64,000 nucleotides of DNA, taken from the NCBI RefSeq assembly GCF_018224885.1, contig NZ_JAGTXB010000012.1, positions 124,001-188,000 of the forward strand. Reading direction: 5' to 3'. Below are positions 9,696-18,931 of this stretch, in pieces. Source of the stretch: Chitinophaga hostae. GTDB lineage: Bacteria > Bacteroidota > Bacteroidia > Chitinophagales > Chitinophagaceae. Each line of letters opens with the position of its first letter. Within the stretch, counting starts at the first letter, position 1. The notes below the pieces were generated by a model. It saw only the letters and a program-made list of their open reading frames with translations, was not told where the DNA came from and ran no database searches. The position numbers were made by a program, and so were the translations under genes.

Positions 9696-10766
9696 ATGTC
9701 GAATTTGTTTAGTCCCTTTTCCTTAAGGGAGGTGGTATTCCGTAACCGTATTGCAGTGTCGCCCATGTGCGAGTATTCTTCGGACGATGGATTTGCGAAC
9801 GATTGGCACCTGGTGCACCTGGGCAGCAGGGCAGTAGGCGGCGCCGGGCTGGTGCTGACAGAGGCGGCGGCTGTATCGCCGGAAGGCCGCATTTCCATTA
9901 ATGACCTGGGCATCTGGAAAAAAGAGCATATACCAATGCTGCAAAGGATTACCCGCTTCATCGCAGCACAGGGCGCCGTTCCGGGCATACAGCTGGCACA
10001 TGCCGGCAGGAAAGCCAGCACACTCAGACCCTGGGAAGGGAGCGGAACATTACCCGCCGATAAAGGCGGCTGGCAGGCGGTAGCTCCCAGTGCTATCCCC
10101 TTTAACGACGTATATCCTATGCCGGTGGCACTCACGGAAACGGGCATACGCAAAGTACTGGATGATTTCCGGGAGGCGGCCGCACGCGCCCTGGAGGCAG
10201 GCTTCCAGGTAGTGGAAATACATGCCGCCCATGGCTACCTGTTGCATAATTTTTTATCTCCCCTCAGTAATCAACGCACGGATGAATATGGGGGTTCTTT
10301 TGAAAACAGGATACGGCTGCTGCTGCAAACCGTGGAAGCTGTTCGCACGGTGTGGCCGGAGCGATATCCGCTGCTGGTAAGGATTTCCGCGACGGATTGG
10401 GCGGAAGGAGGCTGGAACCTCGGAGAATCGGTACAACTGGCTGCCCTCCTCGGGAACCAGGGTGTGGATTTGATCGATTGCTCTTCCGGCGGACTTGCAG
10501 CGCATCAGCATATCAAGGTGGGACCTCTTTATCAGACGCCTTTTGCAGAGAAAATCCGCAAAGAAGCAGGCATCGCTACCGGTGCAGTTGGTATGATCAC
10601 CACCGCGGAAGAGGCAGAGTCCATCATCGCGGAAGGCCGGGCAGATATGGTACTGATGGCCCGGGAACTGTTACGAAGCCCCTATTTCCCCCTGCATGCA
10701 GCCCATACATTGGAGGCACATATACCATGGCCTATACAATATGAACGCGCAAGAATGCGGAAATAA
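9696..10766 (+). CDS. NADPH dehydrogenase, old yellow enzyme family (YqjM/NamA type)
   Basis: A 356-residue FMN-dependent ene-reductase of the YqjM class, close to the family length. Visible features are SPMCEYS with Cys25 (the redox-modulating Cys of YqjM), QLAHAGRK, the substrate-binding pair HAAHGY followed by LLHNFLSPLSN and R-DEYGGSFENR, and the late GAVGMI phosphate-binding strand. It reduces activated C=C bonds of enals, enones and nitro compounds using NADPH; the physiological substrate is unknown for most members. It is cytosolic. The gene stands alone on the plus strand, divergent from the PKD gene, and shares a bidirectional terminator with the convergent aldo/keto reductase. Confidence 0.93.
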   Translation: MSNLFSPFSLREVVFRNRIAVSPMCEYSSDDGFANDWHLVHLGSRAVGGAGLVLTEAAAVSPEGRISINDLGIWKKEHIPMLQRITRFIAAQGAVPGIQLAHAGRKASTLRPWEGSGTLPADKGGWQAVAPSAIPFNDVYPMPVALTETGIRKVLDDFREAAARALEAGFQVVEIHAAHGYLLHNFLSPLSNQRTDEYGGSFENRIRLLLQTVEAVRTVWPERYPLLVRISATDWAEGGWNLGESVQLAALLGNQGVDLIDCSSGGLAAHQHIKVGPLYQTPFAEKIRKEAGIATGAVGMITTAEEAESIIAEGRADMVLMARELLRSPYFPLHAAHTLEAHIPWPIQYERARMRK

Positions 10767-10772
10767 ACAGGG

Positions 10773-10820
10773 ATAAAAGAAGAAGGGAGCGGCTTCACAG
10801 CCACTCCCTTCTTCTTTTAT
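10773..10820. terminator. Bidirectional intrinsic terminator
   Basis: A 22-bp stem (10773-10794 with 10799-10820, one mismatch) around a TCAC loop. It is A-rich on the left and T-rich on the right, so it has a U-tract in both directions. It lies between the convergent reductase and aldo/keto reductase genes. Confidence 0.88.
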
Positions 10821-10834
10821 ATGCCAGCAATATT

Positions 10835-11827
10835 TTATTTCAGTATCGCTTCAATAGCATCCAGTTCTTCTTTGGTAAAAGTGGTATTCTTCAGGGCATC
10901 CAGGTTATTGTCGAGCTGCGCAACAGAGCTGGCGCCGATCAGGACCGTTGTAATACGCTTATCTTTCAGTATCCAGGCCAGCGCCATCTGTGCCAGCGAC
11001 TGACCCCGTTGCTGCGCCAGGCTATTGAGCTTTTTAACTTTCTCAATTTTCGCAGGCGTTACTTCTCCTTCCTGCAGGAAGCCGGTGGGCTTGCTGGCCC
11101 GCGAACCTGCCGGAATACCGTTAAGATAGCGGTCGGTCAATAAGCCCTGCGCCAGCGGTGAAAAGGGGATACATCCAACACCATTGGCTTCGAGCACATC
11201 CAGCAACCCATTTTCCACCCAACGCTCAAACATGCTGTATTTGGGCTGATGAATCAGGCAGGGCGTGCCAAGCGATTTTAATACGGCAACTGCCTCACGG
11301 GTTTGTTCGGCGGTATAATTGGAAAGACCTACATACAGCGCTTTACCCTGCTGTACAATGCTGTGCAGCGCGCCCATAGTTTCTTCAATTGGCGTATTGG
11401 GATCCGGACGGTGCGAATAAAATATATCCACATATTCCAGCTGCATACGGCGTAAACTCTGATCCAGGCTGGAAATAAGGTATTTGCGGGAACCCCAGTC
11501 GCCATACGGGCCAGGCCACATGGTATAACCGGCTTTGCTGGAAATGATCAGCTCATCCCGCAGATAGCCGGTAAAGTCCATTTTCAGCACCCTGCCGAAT
11601 GTTTCTTCCGCACTGCCCGGTAAAGGGCCGTAGTTGTTAGCCAGGTCGAAATGAGTAATGCCCTTGTCGAATGCGGCACGGATAATATTGCGCCCGTTCT
11701 CAAAATTATCTATTGAGCCGAAGTTATGCCATAACCCCAGGGAAACGGCCGGTAACTGGATGCCGCTTTTGCCGCAACGGTTATAGGTCATACTGTTGTA
11801 TCTGTCGGCTGCAGGTAAGTATTGCAT
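10835..11827 (-). CDS. yghZ: Aldo/keto reductase, L-glyceraldehyde 3-phosphate reductase (YghZ) type
   Basis: A 330-residue NADPH-dependent aldo/keto reductase. The N-terminus (PAADRYNSMTYNRCGKSGI, LPAVSLGLWHNFG) aligns directly with E. coli YghZ/Gpr, which also supports the chosen start. The catalytic tetrad is present: Asp61 and Tyr66 (FDLANNYG), Lys98 (ISSKAGY) and His139 (YSHRPD). The family detoxifies L-glyceraldehyde 3-phosphate and methylglyoxal. It is cytosolic and apparently monocistronic, with the shared terminator at 10773-10820 on its 3' side. Confidence 0.93.
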   Translation of the reverse strand: MQYLPAADRYNSMTYNRCGKSGIQLPAVSLGLWHNFGSIDNFENGRNIIRAAFDKGITHFDLANNYGPLPGSAEETFGRVLKMDFTGYLRDELIISSKAGYTMWPGPYGDWGSRKYLISSLDQSLRRMQLEYVDIFYSHRPDPNTPIEETMGALHSIVQQGKALYVGLSNYTAEQTREAVAVLKSLGTPCLIHQPKYSMFERWVENGLLDVLEANGVGCIPFSPLAQGLLTDRYLNGIPAGSRASKPTGFLQEGEVTPAKIEKVKKLNSLAQQRGQSLAQMALAWILKDKRITTVLIGASSVAQLDNNLDALKNTTFTKEELDAIEAILK

Positions 11828-11862
11828 GGAATTTTAAATTTTAGTGAGCCAAGATAAAAAAT

Positions 11863-11898
11863 AAAAGGGAAACATACCAGCTGGTATATTTCCCTTTT
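11863..11898 (-). terminator. Intrinsic terminator of the desaturase gene
   Basis: A near-perfect 18-bp inverted repeat centred on CAGCTG (11863-11880 with 11881-11898, one G-U pair). It is followed on the minus strand by TTTTATTTTTT. It sits 23 nt beyond the desaturase stop. Confidence 0.85.
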
Positions 11899-11921
11899 CT
11901 ATATCTTATTATTTGTAATAA

Positions 11922-12833
11922 TTACTGTGCCTCTTCTACCGGGATACGGTCTGCAGCTTTCTGCGACAGTTTATTACTTTCCTTCAGTTTTTCAGGAACC
12001 GGGCGTATTTCCCAAACAATCCCCAGGAAACCTAATGTTTTGATAACATAGTAAGTAATGTCAAATTCCCACCAGTAAAAACCTTGTCTGGCTGCACTCT
12101 GATAATAATGGTGGTTGTTATGCCAGCCTTCTCCGAGCGTTACCAACGCCAGGATAGCGCTGTTGCGGGATTCATCTCCCGTGTAATATCTCTTATTACC
12201 AATTTTGTGCATCAGGGAATTGATGGTAAAAGTACCATGATAAAGGATAACAGTACTCAGGAAGAAACCGATCAGGAGTGTAGATAAACCTGCGCTCCAG
12301 TCAAACCAGCCGGTACCATTTACTTTATTACCTACAAAATATACGGCAATAGCTAATATCACAGCAGGCACCATATGCCATTTGTTGAGCCACAACAGTT
12401 CTTTTGCTTTATGGTCTTTGATCAGGTCAAAACGGGTAGGCTTGTATTCCGGTCCCATAATCCAACCGATATGCGCATACCAGAAACCGTAAACATTTGC
12501 GGAATGCGGATCTTCAGGCGTATCGCTATGCTTGTGGTGGATACGGTGATTAGCCGACCACCATAAAGCGCCCTTCTGCAGACTGCTTTGCGCTCCCCCG
12601 GCCAGGATAAACTGGAAGAATCTCGACGTTTTAAACGCACGATGTGAGAAATAACGATGGTAACCCGCCGTTACAAAAAACATGCGTATCACGTACAACA
12701 CACCACATAAAATCCAGTCGAATGCTGTTGTGCCGGTAAAAAACGCCAGTAAGGGTATCGCGTGAATACCCATGAAATCTGCCTGATGCCACCAATTGGG
12801 TGGTTTTCTGTCTTGCTTGATCGCCTTATTCAT
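11922..12833 (-). CDS. Acyl-CoA / fatty-acid delta-9 desaturase
   Basis: A 303-residue integral-membrane di-iron desaturase. All three histidine boxes are present: HRYFSH (His59-His64), HRIHHKHSD (from His96) and EGWHNNHH near the C-terminal third. Hydrophobic hairpins flank them, as in the stearoyl-CoA desaturase family. It would introduce a cis double bond in membrane fatty acids and so adjust fluidity. A consensus TATCTTTG promoter element ends only about 4 nt before the ATG, and an 18-bp palindrome lies just upstream, suggesting a very short or absent leader and operator control. Monocistronic with its own terminator. Confidence 0.94.
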   Translation of the reverse strand: MNKAIKQDRKPPNWWHQADFMGIHAIPLLAFFTGTTAFDWILCGVLYVIRMFFVTAGYHRYFSHRAFKTSRFFQFILAGGAQSSLQKGALWWSANHRIHHKHSDTPEDPHSANVYGFWYAHIGWIMGPEYKPTRFDLIKDHKAKELLWLNKWHMVPAVILAIAVYFVGNKVNGTGWFDWSAGLSTLLIGFFLSTVILYHGTFTINSLMHKIGNKRYYTGDESRNSAILALVTLGEGWHNNHHYYQSAARQGFYWWEFDITYYVIKTLGFLGIVWEIRPVPEKLKESNKLSQKAADRIPVEEAQ

Positions 12834-12837
12834 TCCG

Positions 12838-12883
12838 CAAAGATAATTTCCGTCTTTTATTAAATAAATGATTTAAATCATTT
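12838..12883 (-). promoter_or_regulatory. Desaturase promoter and 18-bp palindromic operator candidate
   Basis: On the minus strand a TATCTTTG -7 element (12838-12845) has a TTTA at the right -33 distance. The perfect palindrome AAATGATTTAAATCATTT (12866-12883) lies just upstream of that -33 position. The -7 element is so near the ATG (12831-12833) that the transcript would start at or beside it. Confidence 0.6.
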
Positions 12884-13003
12884 GGGCAAAGTTAAGTGCT
12901 TTTCCCCGGTTTTTCCGCGGCTATATTATACCGAACATTTTATGACAGCAGGTGTTAGAATGGAAACATACTACTATCCTTTATTAACATTAAAGTAATC
13001 ATT

Positions 13004-13573
13004 ATGTCACAATTCAGTTCTGCTATCCGCAATACAGTGAAATACTGGTGGCTCTATTTGCTGAACGGTATTATCTTCCTGATCGCAGGTTTTATCGTTT
13101 TTTCCAATCCTTTCAGCAGCTATATACTCCTGAGTATCTTTTTCAGTGTTACATTATTCGTGACCGGGATCTTTGAGGTTTCATTTGCCCTCAGCAACCG
13201 CAAATCGCATTCAGGCTGGGGCTGGTCCCTGGCTTCGGGTGTTATTGATGTAGTGGTAGGTATTATCCTGATAGGATATCCTGCTGTCAGCATGGCGGTG
13301 ATCCCGCTGTTCCTCGCCTTCTGGTTTATGTTCAAAGGTATCAGTCTCATAGGCTTTTCCATACAATTGCAAACAGATAAGATCCCCAACTGGGGCTGGT
13401 TGCTGGTAGGCGGTATTGGCCTGATTATCATTTCCATTGTTATACTCGATAACCCTGCATTGGGCATAGCGGCCATATTGGGATTGATGGCGGCGGCTTT
13501 CTGGGCCACCGGCGTACTGAGTATTATCTTTGCCTTCCGGCTGAAGCATATAAAGAAGGAGCTGAAGGCTTAA
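13004..13573 (+). CDS. HdeD-like (DUF308) membrane protein
   Basis: A 189-residue protein with six hydrophobic helices in three pairs. The repeated GWGWSLASG-type and NWGWLLVGGIG-type helix starts, each followed by a long aliphatic helix, are typical of the HdeD/DUF308 family. E. coli HdeD is linked to acid resistance, but no biochemical role is established for the family. The final codons and stop lie inside the left arm of the heptamer hairpin that follows, so the C-terminal KA is encoded by repeat sequence. It is divergent from the desaturase. Confidence 0.82.
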   Translation: MSQFSSAIRNTVKYWWLYLLNGIIFLIAGFIVFSNPFSSYILLSIFFSVTLFVTGIFEVSFALSNRKSHSGWGWSLASGVIDVVVGIILIGYPAVSMAVIPLFLAFWFMFKGISLIGFSIQLQTDKIPNWGWLLVGGIGLIIISIVILDNPALGIAAILGLMAAAFWATGVLSIIFAFRLKHIKKELKA

Positions 13574-13665
13574 AGCTGAAAGCAAAAAGCTATTGCAGCA
13601 AATAACATATATACACTGATCACTCGCTGTAATAGCTTTTTGCTTTCAGCTTTAAGCCTTCAGCT
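13560..13665. repeat. 39-bp inverted repeat built of heptamers (locus B)
   Basis: Arms 13560-13598 and 13627-13665 pair over 39 bp with one G-U. The left arm reads as successive 7-mers (AGCTGAA, GGCTTAA and so on) and shares GAAAGCAAAAAGCTATTG with locus A at 4558. The arm begins inside the DUF308 coding sequence. The right arm is followed by TTTTTT, so here it could also terminate transcription. Confidence 0.9.
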
Positions 13666-13706
13666 TTTTTCAATATATTCGACTATTCATAATCTATTCT
13701 CTTTCG

Positions 13707-16316
13707 ATGAAAATCAACAAAATCTATGCTATTGCATCCTTGCTGTTATGCAGCGGAATACAGCAGGGAATGGCCCAGACAACGTCCAAATATGATCAGC
13801 ACGAGGCTTTTTCTCCCTTGTTTTACCCGGCTCCCGGCAACGAATTTCGCAGTGCCGGCGGACAGCCCGGCCCAAAGTATTGGCAGAATGCGGCCGATTA
13901 CAAGTTGGATGTAACCCTCGATACCTTAGAACACCGCATCAGTGGGAACGTAGTCATTACCTACAAGAATAACAGCCCCGATCAGTTACCTTTCCTGTGG
14001 TTACAGCTCGATCAGAACATCTACAGGGAAGACTCACGAGGCTCCGCTACCGTGGCCGTATCAGGCGAACGGTTTGCTAACCGCAGCTTTACAAAAGGAT
14101 TTGAACTCAAAACAGTGAGTCTCCTCAGCAACGGCAAAACCATTGCTGCCAACTACCTGGTAAACGATACCCGTATGCAGATCAAACTGGCGGATGCCCT
14201 GAAAACAGGCGCCTCCCTGCAGATCCGTATCGATTACGCCTATACGATTCCTGAATATGGCACCGACCGTACCTCCCGTTTGCGTACCGCTAACGGATGG
14301 ATATACGAAATAGCACAGTGGTATCCACGTATGGCGGTTTACGACGATGTACTCGGATGGAATAACATTCCTTACATGGGTGCATCAGAATTCTATCTCG
14401 AATATGGCAACTTTGACTACAGCATTACAGCGCCCGCCAATATGATATTAGGCGGCTCCGGCGCATTGGTCAATGAAGCGCAGGTATTATCACCCAAAGA
14501 ACTGACCCGGCTGGCAAAAGCACGCAACAGCAACGAAACCGTGTTTATACGCGACAGCGCCGATATTAACAGCAACAGCGCAAAAGGCAACCGTACCTGG
14601 CACTTCGTATGTAAGAATACCCGCGACGTAGCCTGGGGCGCTTCCGGCGCCTTTATATGGGATGCCGCCCGTATTAATTTACCGGGAGGCAAAACAGCCC
14701 TGGCCCAATCCCTTTACCCGGCAGAAGTTGCCGGCCAGAACGCCTGGGGCAGGTCTACCGAATTTGTAAAAGGCTGTATTGAACACTACTCCAAACAATG
14801 GTACGTATATACGTACCCGGTAGCCACCAACGTAGCAGGCACCGTAGGCGGAATGGAATACCCCGGTATTGTATTCTGCTCGTGGAAGTCCACCAGGGGA
14901 GGCCTCTGGGGCGTTACGGATCACGAGTTCGGCCATAACTGGTTCCCGATGATCGTTGGATCCAACGAACGTAAATACGCCTGGATGGATGAAGGCTTTA
15001 ATACTTTCATCAATGGTCTGTCTACCGCAGCATTTAACAAAGGCGAATTCAAAACACCGGCAATGGTGCAAAGATCTGCACCTATGCTGTTTTCCAACAG
15101 GGCCGAACCCATCATGACCACCCCCGACGTACTCGATATGAATTACCTTGGTGTGGCCGCCTACTACAAACCAGCCATGGGACTCAATCTCCTGAGGAAT
15201 GAAATCCTCGGCCCCGAACGTTTTGACTATGCCTTCCGGGAATATATTAAACGCTGGGCGTTTAAACATCCCACGCCATGGGACTTCTTCCGCAGCATGG
15301 AAAACGCAGCCGGTGAAGACCTCGCCTGGTTCTGGCGCGGATGGTTCCTCAATAGCTGGAAACTCGACCAGGCCGTGAAAAGCGTTCAATATGTTAAAAG
15401 TGATCCCGCCCAGGGCGCCCTCATTACCATCCAGAACCTGGAACAACTGCCGATGCCGGTAGTGCTGGCGATCAAGGATGTAAACGGTAAAACAGATACA
15501 GTGCGCTTACCGGTGGAAATATGGCAGCGCACCGCTACCTGGACTTTCCGTTATCCGTCGACCGTTAAAATTCGCAGCGTTGTCATTGACCCGGCAGGGA
15601 ATTTCCCCGATATCAATCCTTCCAACAACAGCTGGAATGCGGAGGCCGGACAAGCGGTTCCCGCCGGTACTACGGCCACGACTATATTAAATAAATATAT
15701 CAACGCCGTTGGCGGCGCTGATAAACTGAAAGCAGTGAAAGACCTTACCCAACAATATAAAGGAGAGGTAAGCGGTACCCAGGTGGATGTAACGGTAAAA
15801 GCCAAACAGCCGGATAAGCTGCTGCAAACAGTATTTGTACCCGCAGCCAACCTGATGGCCATGAAACTGCTGATCGACGGTAATAATGTAAGTATGTTCC
15901 GCAGCGGACAGGAAGCGCCGCTCCCGCCGGCAGAGAAGGTCATCCTGAAAGACAATAACCGGGTATTCCCCGAACTGTATTTCCTGGCGCCGGAAAATAA
16001 TGTTAAACTGGAATTGTTGCCGGTAACAGAAGATATTAACGGCGTACCTACCTACGTGGTAAACGCCGCTACTTCAAATGGCGCCCTGCTGCGTTTGTAT
16101 TATGATGTGAAAACCGGCTACAAGGTGCGCACGGTAACGTTGGCAGGACAGGAAGGTGGCAGCCCCGAAACCGTGAGCGACTATGGTGATTATCACGAAG
16201 TGAGCGGCATACAGTTTCCGTTTAAATACGCCAGCGGCAGATCCGGGCTCAGCGTAAACATGAAACTGAAAACAGTGACCGTGAATAGCGGATTAACGGA
16301 TGAGCTGTTTAAATAA
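13707..16316 (+). CDS. Secreted M1-family zinc metallopeptidase
   Basis: An 869-residue gluzincin. A signal peptide (residues 1-24, ending GMAQ) precedes the M1 N-terminal beta domain (about 50-280). The catalytic domain has HEFGH at 406-410 and, exactly 18 residues later, the third zinc ligand Glu429 (WMDEGFN). An aminopeptidase GxMEN-like site reads VGGMEYPG at about residue 388. After roughly residue 650 a separate beta-rich domain begins ([18 protein letters not shown]) resembling the LolA-like lipid-binding folds often fused to Bacteroidota secreted proteins. It probably digests peptides in the periplasm or at the surface. Monocistronic, ending at a clear terminator. Confidence 0.93.
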   Translation: MKINKIYAIASLLLCSGIQQGMAQTTSKYDQHEAFSPLFYPAPGNEFRSAGGQPGPKYWQNAADYKLDVTLDTLEHRISGNVVITYKNNSPDQLPFLWLQLDQNIYREDSRGSATVAVSGERFANRSFTKGFELKTVSLLSNGKTIAANYLVNDTRMQIKLADALKTGASLQIRIDYAYTIPEYGTDRTSRLRTANGWIYEIAQWYPRMAVYDDVLGWNNIPYMGASEFYLEYGNFDYSITAPANMILGGSGALVNEAQVLSPKELTRLAKARNSNETVFIRDSADINSNSAKGNRTWHFVCKNTRDVAWGASGAFIWDAARINLPGGKTALAQSLYPAEVAGQNAWGRSTEFVKGCIEHYSKQWYVYTYPVATNVAGTVGGMEYPGIVFCSWKSTRGGLWGVTDHEFGHNWFPMIVGSNERKYAWMDEGFNTFINGLSTAAFNKGEFKTPAMVQRSAPMLFSNRAEPIMTTPDVLDMNYLGVAAYYKPAMGLNLLRNEILGPERFDYAFREYIKRWAFKHPTPWDFFRSMENAAGEDLAWFWRGWFLNSWKLDQAVKSVQYVKSDPAQGALITIQNLEQLPMPVVLAIKDVNGKTDTVRLPVEIWQRTATWTFRYPSTVKIRSVVIDPAGNFPDINPSNNSWNAEAGQAVPAGTTATTILNKYINAVGGADKLKAVKDLTQQYKGEVSGTQVDVTVKAKQPDKLLQTVFVPAANLMAMKLLIDGNNVSMFRSGQEAPLPPAEKVILKDNNRVFPELYFLAPENNVKLELLPVTEDINGVPTYVVNAATSNGALLRLYYDVKTGYKVRTVTLAGQEGGSPETVSDYGDYHEVSGIQFPFKYASGRSGLSVNMKLKTVTVNSGLTDELFK

Positions 16317-16338
16317 TTGATAATTTTACAAGACATAT

Positions 16339-16375
16339 AAAGCATCTCCCAAATCCGGGAGATGCTTTTGTGTTT
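16339..16375 (+). terminator. Intrinsic terminator of the M1 peptidase gene
   Basis: Stem AAAGCATCTCCC (16339-16350) with GGGAGATGCTTT (16357-16368), loop AAATCC, followed by a T-rich run. Confidence 0.92.
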
Positions 16376-16394
16376 ATTGCCGGCCGAAAGTTAA

Positions 16395-16402
16395 TATCTT
16401 CG
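16395..16402 (+). promoter_or_regulatory. Probable -7 element of the cobalamin operon
   Basis: TATCTTCG fits the Bacteroidota TAnnTTTG consensus with one change. A GTTTA lies about 18-19 nt upstream, and the first cob start codon follows 19 nt later. There is no room for a cobalamin riboswitch between this site and the gene. Confidence 0.5.
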
Positions 16403-16420
16403 TTGCCGTTTAAAGTCGAG

Positions 16421-17896
16421 ATGCATATGAAACAATTGCGGCCGGTTATGTTTGTTGGTACGGGGTCCGATGTAGGCAAAAGTGTGATCACGGCCGGGTT
16501 TTGCCGTATATTTAAACAAGACGGTTATACACCCGCACCGTTTAAGGCGCAGAATATGTCGCTCAACAGCTACGCTACACCCGATGGACTGGAAATAGGC
16601 CGTGCCCAGGCGGTACAGGCGGAAGCCGCCGGTGTTGCTTGTCATACCGATATGAACCCGGTGCTGCTGAAACCTACCAACGATCAATCAGCGCAACTGG
16701 TGCTCCATGGTAAACCTGCCGGTAACCAGTCGGCCTGGGAGTATTTTATGGAAGATGATAAACGCGCCCTGTTTGAAGCGGTATCGCAATCATTTAATCG
16801 CCTGTCTCACCAGTATAACCCGGTAGTAATGGAAGGCGCCGGCAGTATTTCAGAACTCAACCTCCGGCAGAAAGATATCACCAATATGCGCATGGCCCTG
16901 CATGCCAAAGCGGCTGTATACCTGGTAGCGGATATCGACAGGGGGGGCGTTTTCGGCAGCGTATATGGTACGCTGGCACTGCTGCCGCCAGAGGAAAAGG
17001 CGCTGATCAAAGGTGTTATCATCAATAAATTCCGCGGCGATATCCGCTTATTTGAAGATGGACGCAAACTATTGGAAGAGCTCACCGGTGTACCGGTAAC
17101 CGGCGTATTACCATATTATCACGATATTCATATTGAAGAAGAAGATGCCGTGTCACTTGCGCTCAAACATAAGCGGTTGCTGGCCGGACAGGTAAATGTG
17201 GCCGTAGTGCTGTTGCGTCATATGTCTAACTTCACCGACTTTAATGCACTGGAAAAAGACGAGCGCGTAAACCTTTTTTATACCGACAATCCCGCAGAAC
17301 TGGCCGCCGCCGATATTATTATCCTGCCCGGCAGTAAAAATACGCTCGATGACCTGATTGCCATCCGGAATAACGGCACGGCCCGTGCTATAACGGAAGC
17401 GCACAAACGAAATAAAGTGGTGATCGGAATTTGCGGCGGATACCAGATGATGGGAACACGGATCGCCGATCCCTATGGCGTGGAAGGTCCTGTGGGGGCT
17501 ATGCCCGGACTGGGCATATTGCCGGTAACCACGGTGCTTACCCGTGAAAAAACAACACTGCAACACAGTTTTCTTTACCGCGGCAACAGCAAGGTATGTA
17601 CCGGGTATGAAATTCATATGGGAGATACCAGCAGCGACAACCCTTCGCCGCTGAATGAATTAAGCGGTGGCGGTAAGGAAGGCTATTTCCTCAGCACCCG
17701 GTGCTGGGGCACCTATCTCCACGGTATCCTCGATAACGATGTGGTGATCAACGACCTGTTGGCCAGCTGTGGGAAAACACCCGTAGTAAAGGATTTCGAC
17801 TACCAGCACTTTAAGGAAACACAGTACGATAAACTGGCGCTGCATATCCGTGAAAATCTCGACATTCCGGCTGTTTATAAGGCACTGGAATTATAA
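16421..17896 (+). CDS. cobQ: Cobyric acid synthase (adenosylcobyrate synthase)
   Basis: A 491-residue protein from ATG 16421 (16427 is equally plausible). Upstream in-frame codons run into the preceding terminator and were excluded. The N-terminal dethiobiotin-synthetase-like domain carries the P-loop GTGSDVGKS and KAQNMSLNS. The C-terminal type-1 glutamine amidotransferase domain has the nucleophile Cys338 (GICGGYQMMG) and His434 (YLHGILDND). It amidates four side chains of adenosylcobyrinic acid a,c-diamide using ATP and glutamine. It is the first of three co-directional cobalamin genes, with 12 nt to cobD. Confidence 0.95.
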   Translation: MHMKQLRPVMFVGTGSDVGKSVITAGFCRIFKQDGYTPAPFKAQNMSLNSYATPDGLEIGRAQAVQAEAAGVACHTDMNPVLLKPTNDQSAQLVLHGKPAGNQSAWEYFMEDDKRALFEAVSQSFNRLSHQYNPVVMEGAGSISELNLRQKDITNMRMALHAKAAVYLVADIDRGGVFGSVYGTLALLPPEEKALIKGVIINKFRGDIRLFEDGRKLLEELTGVPVTGVLPYYHDIHIEEEDAVSLALKHKRLLAGQVNVAVVLLRHMSNFTDFNALEKDERVNLFYTDNPAELAAADIIILPGSKNTLDDLIAIRNNGTARAITEAHKRNKVVIGICGGYQMMGTRIADPYGVEGPVGAMPGLGILPVTTVLTREKTTLQHSFLYRGNSKVCTGYEIHMGDTSSDNPSPLNELSGGGKEGYFLSTRCWGTYLHGILDNDVVINDLLASCGKTPVVKDFDYQHFKETQYDKLALHIRENLDIPAVYKALEL

Positions 17897-17908
17897 TATT
17901 ACCTGATT

Positions 17909-18931
17909 ATGATACAAGGACATGGAGACGATGGCTATCTGTTTGACCGGCCGATAAAAGCAGATTTCAGCTCAAATGTATGGTATGGCGGCCTGGCAGA
18001 GGGGCTAAAAACGCACCTCAGTAACCAGGTAGCGGGAATCGGTCATTATCCCGATGCGGCTGCCGGGAAATTGCAATCCCTGCTCGAACAACAGGCTAAT
18101 CTCCCCGCCGGCGCCATCATGGTCACCAGCGGTGGTACAGAGGCTATTTACCTCGTGGCACAGGCATTTGCCGGCGCCACTGCCTCCGTATTAATACCCA
18201 CTTTTTCAGAGTATGCAGACGCCTGCAGATTATACGGCCACCAGGTGCAATACCTGTTATGGGATAAGCTCACGGCTGCCACCGTATTTAATACCGATAT
18301 GGTGTTTATCTGCAACCCGAATAATCCTACGGGGCAGGCCCTCGATGAACATGCCCTGCAACAGCTGATCCAGTTAAACAAACATACGGTATTCGTGATC
18401 GATGAAGCGTATATAGACTTTACCCGCGCAGCAGCCACTATGATACCTCACCTGCACCGCCTGCCCAACGTGCTGGTGCTGAGATCCATGACCAAAACCT
18501 GTTGTATTCCGGGGCTTCGCCTCGGTTATATCGCCGGCAGAAAACAGTTGCTGGATCGTGTACGCGCGTTCAAAATGCCCTGGTCGGTGAACAGCCTCGC
18601 ACTGGAAGCGGGCTATTATATACTCGAACACCCCGGGCAATTCCGCCTGGATCCCGATAGCCTGCTGCAGGACACCTTCCACTTATGGGAGGGCATCCGG
18701 AAAATGCCGGAATATAAAGTATGGCCAACGCATACACATTATTTCCTGTTTGAAACATTAACAGGTACCGCCGCAGCACTGAAAGCCTGGCTGGTAGAGA
18801 ATCATGGCATTCTTATCCGCGATGCCGCTAATTTTTATGGACTGGAACAAGGACACTGCCGCGTTGCCTGCCGCAGTGCCCATGATAACAAATTACTGAT
18901 TACTGCCTTGCGCCAATGGAGCCTGTATTAA
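17909..18931 (+). CDS. cobD: L-threonine-O-3-phosphate decarboxylase-like PLP enzyme
   Basis: A 340-residue fold-type I PLP enzyme of the histidinol-phosphate aminotransferase branch. The PLP-binding motifs are CNPNNPTGQ, DEAYIDF and Lys196 in RSMTKTCCIPGLRLGY, and the C-terminal CRVACRS supplies the carboxylate-binding Arg. The fold alone cannot distinguish HisC from CobD (Salmonella naming; CobC in Pseudomonas). The position between cobQ and cbiB makes the cobalamin enzyme, which supplies aminopropanol phosphate, much more likely. Its 3' end overlaps cbiB by 16 bp. Confidence 0.87.
   Translation: MIQGHGDDGYLFDRPIKADFSSNVWYGGLAEGLKTHLSNQVAGIGHYPDAAAGKLQSLLEQQANLPAGAIMVTSGGTEAIYLVAQAFAGATASVLIPTFSEYADACRLYGHQVQYLLWDKLTAATVFNTDMVFICNPNNPTGQALDEHALQQLIQLNKHTVFVIDEAYIDFTRAAATMIPHLHRLPNVLVLRSMTKTCCIPGLRLGYIAGRKQLLDRVRAFKMPWSVNSLALEAGYYILEHPGQFRLDPDSLLQDTFHLWEGIRKMPEYKVWPTHTHYFLFETLTGTAAALKAWLVENHGILIRDAANFYGLEQGHCRVACRSAHDNKLLITALRQWSLY

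Noticed and set aside
14679-15446. 255-codon frame opposite the M1 peptidase
   Set aside because: Antisense to the zinc-site region of a certain gene and without protein-like pattern.
16317-16420. Search for a cobalamin riboswitch before cobQ
   Set aside because: The gap is filled by a terminator and a promoter-like site; no B12-box-like sequence seen.
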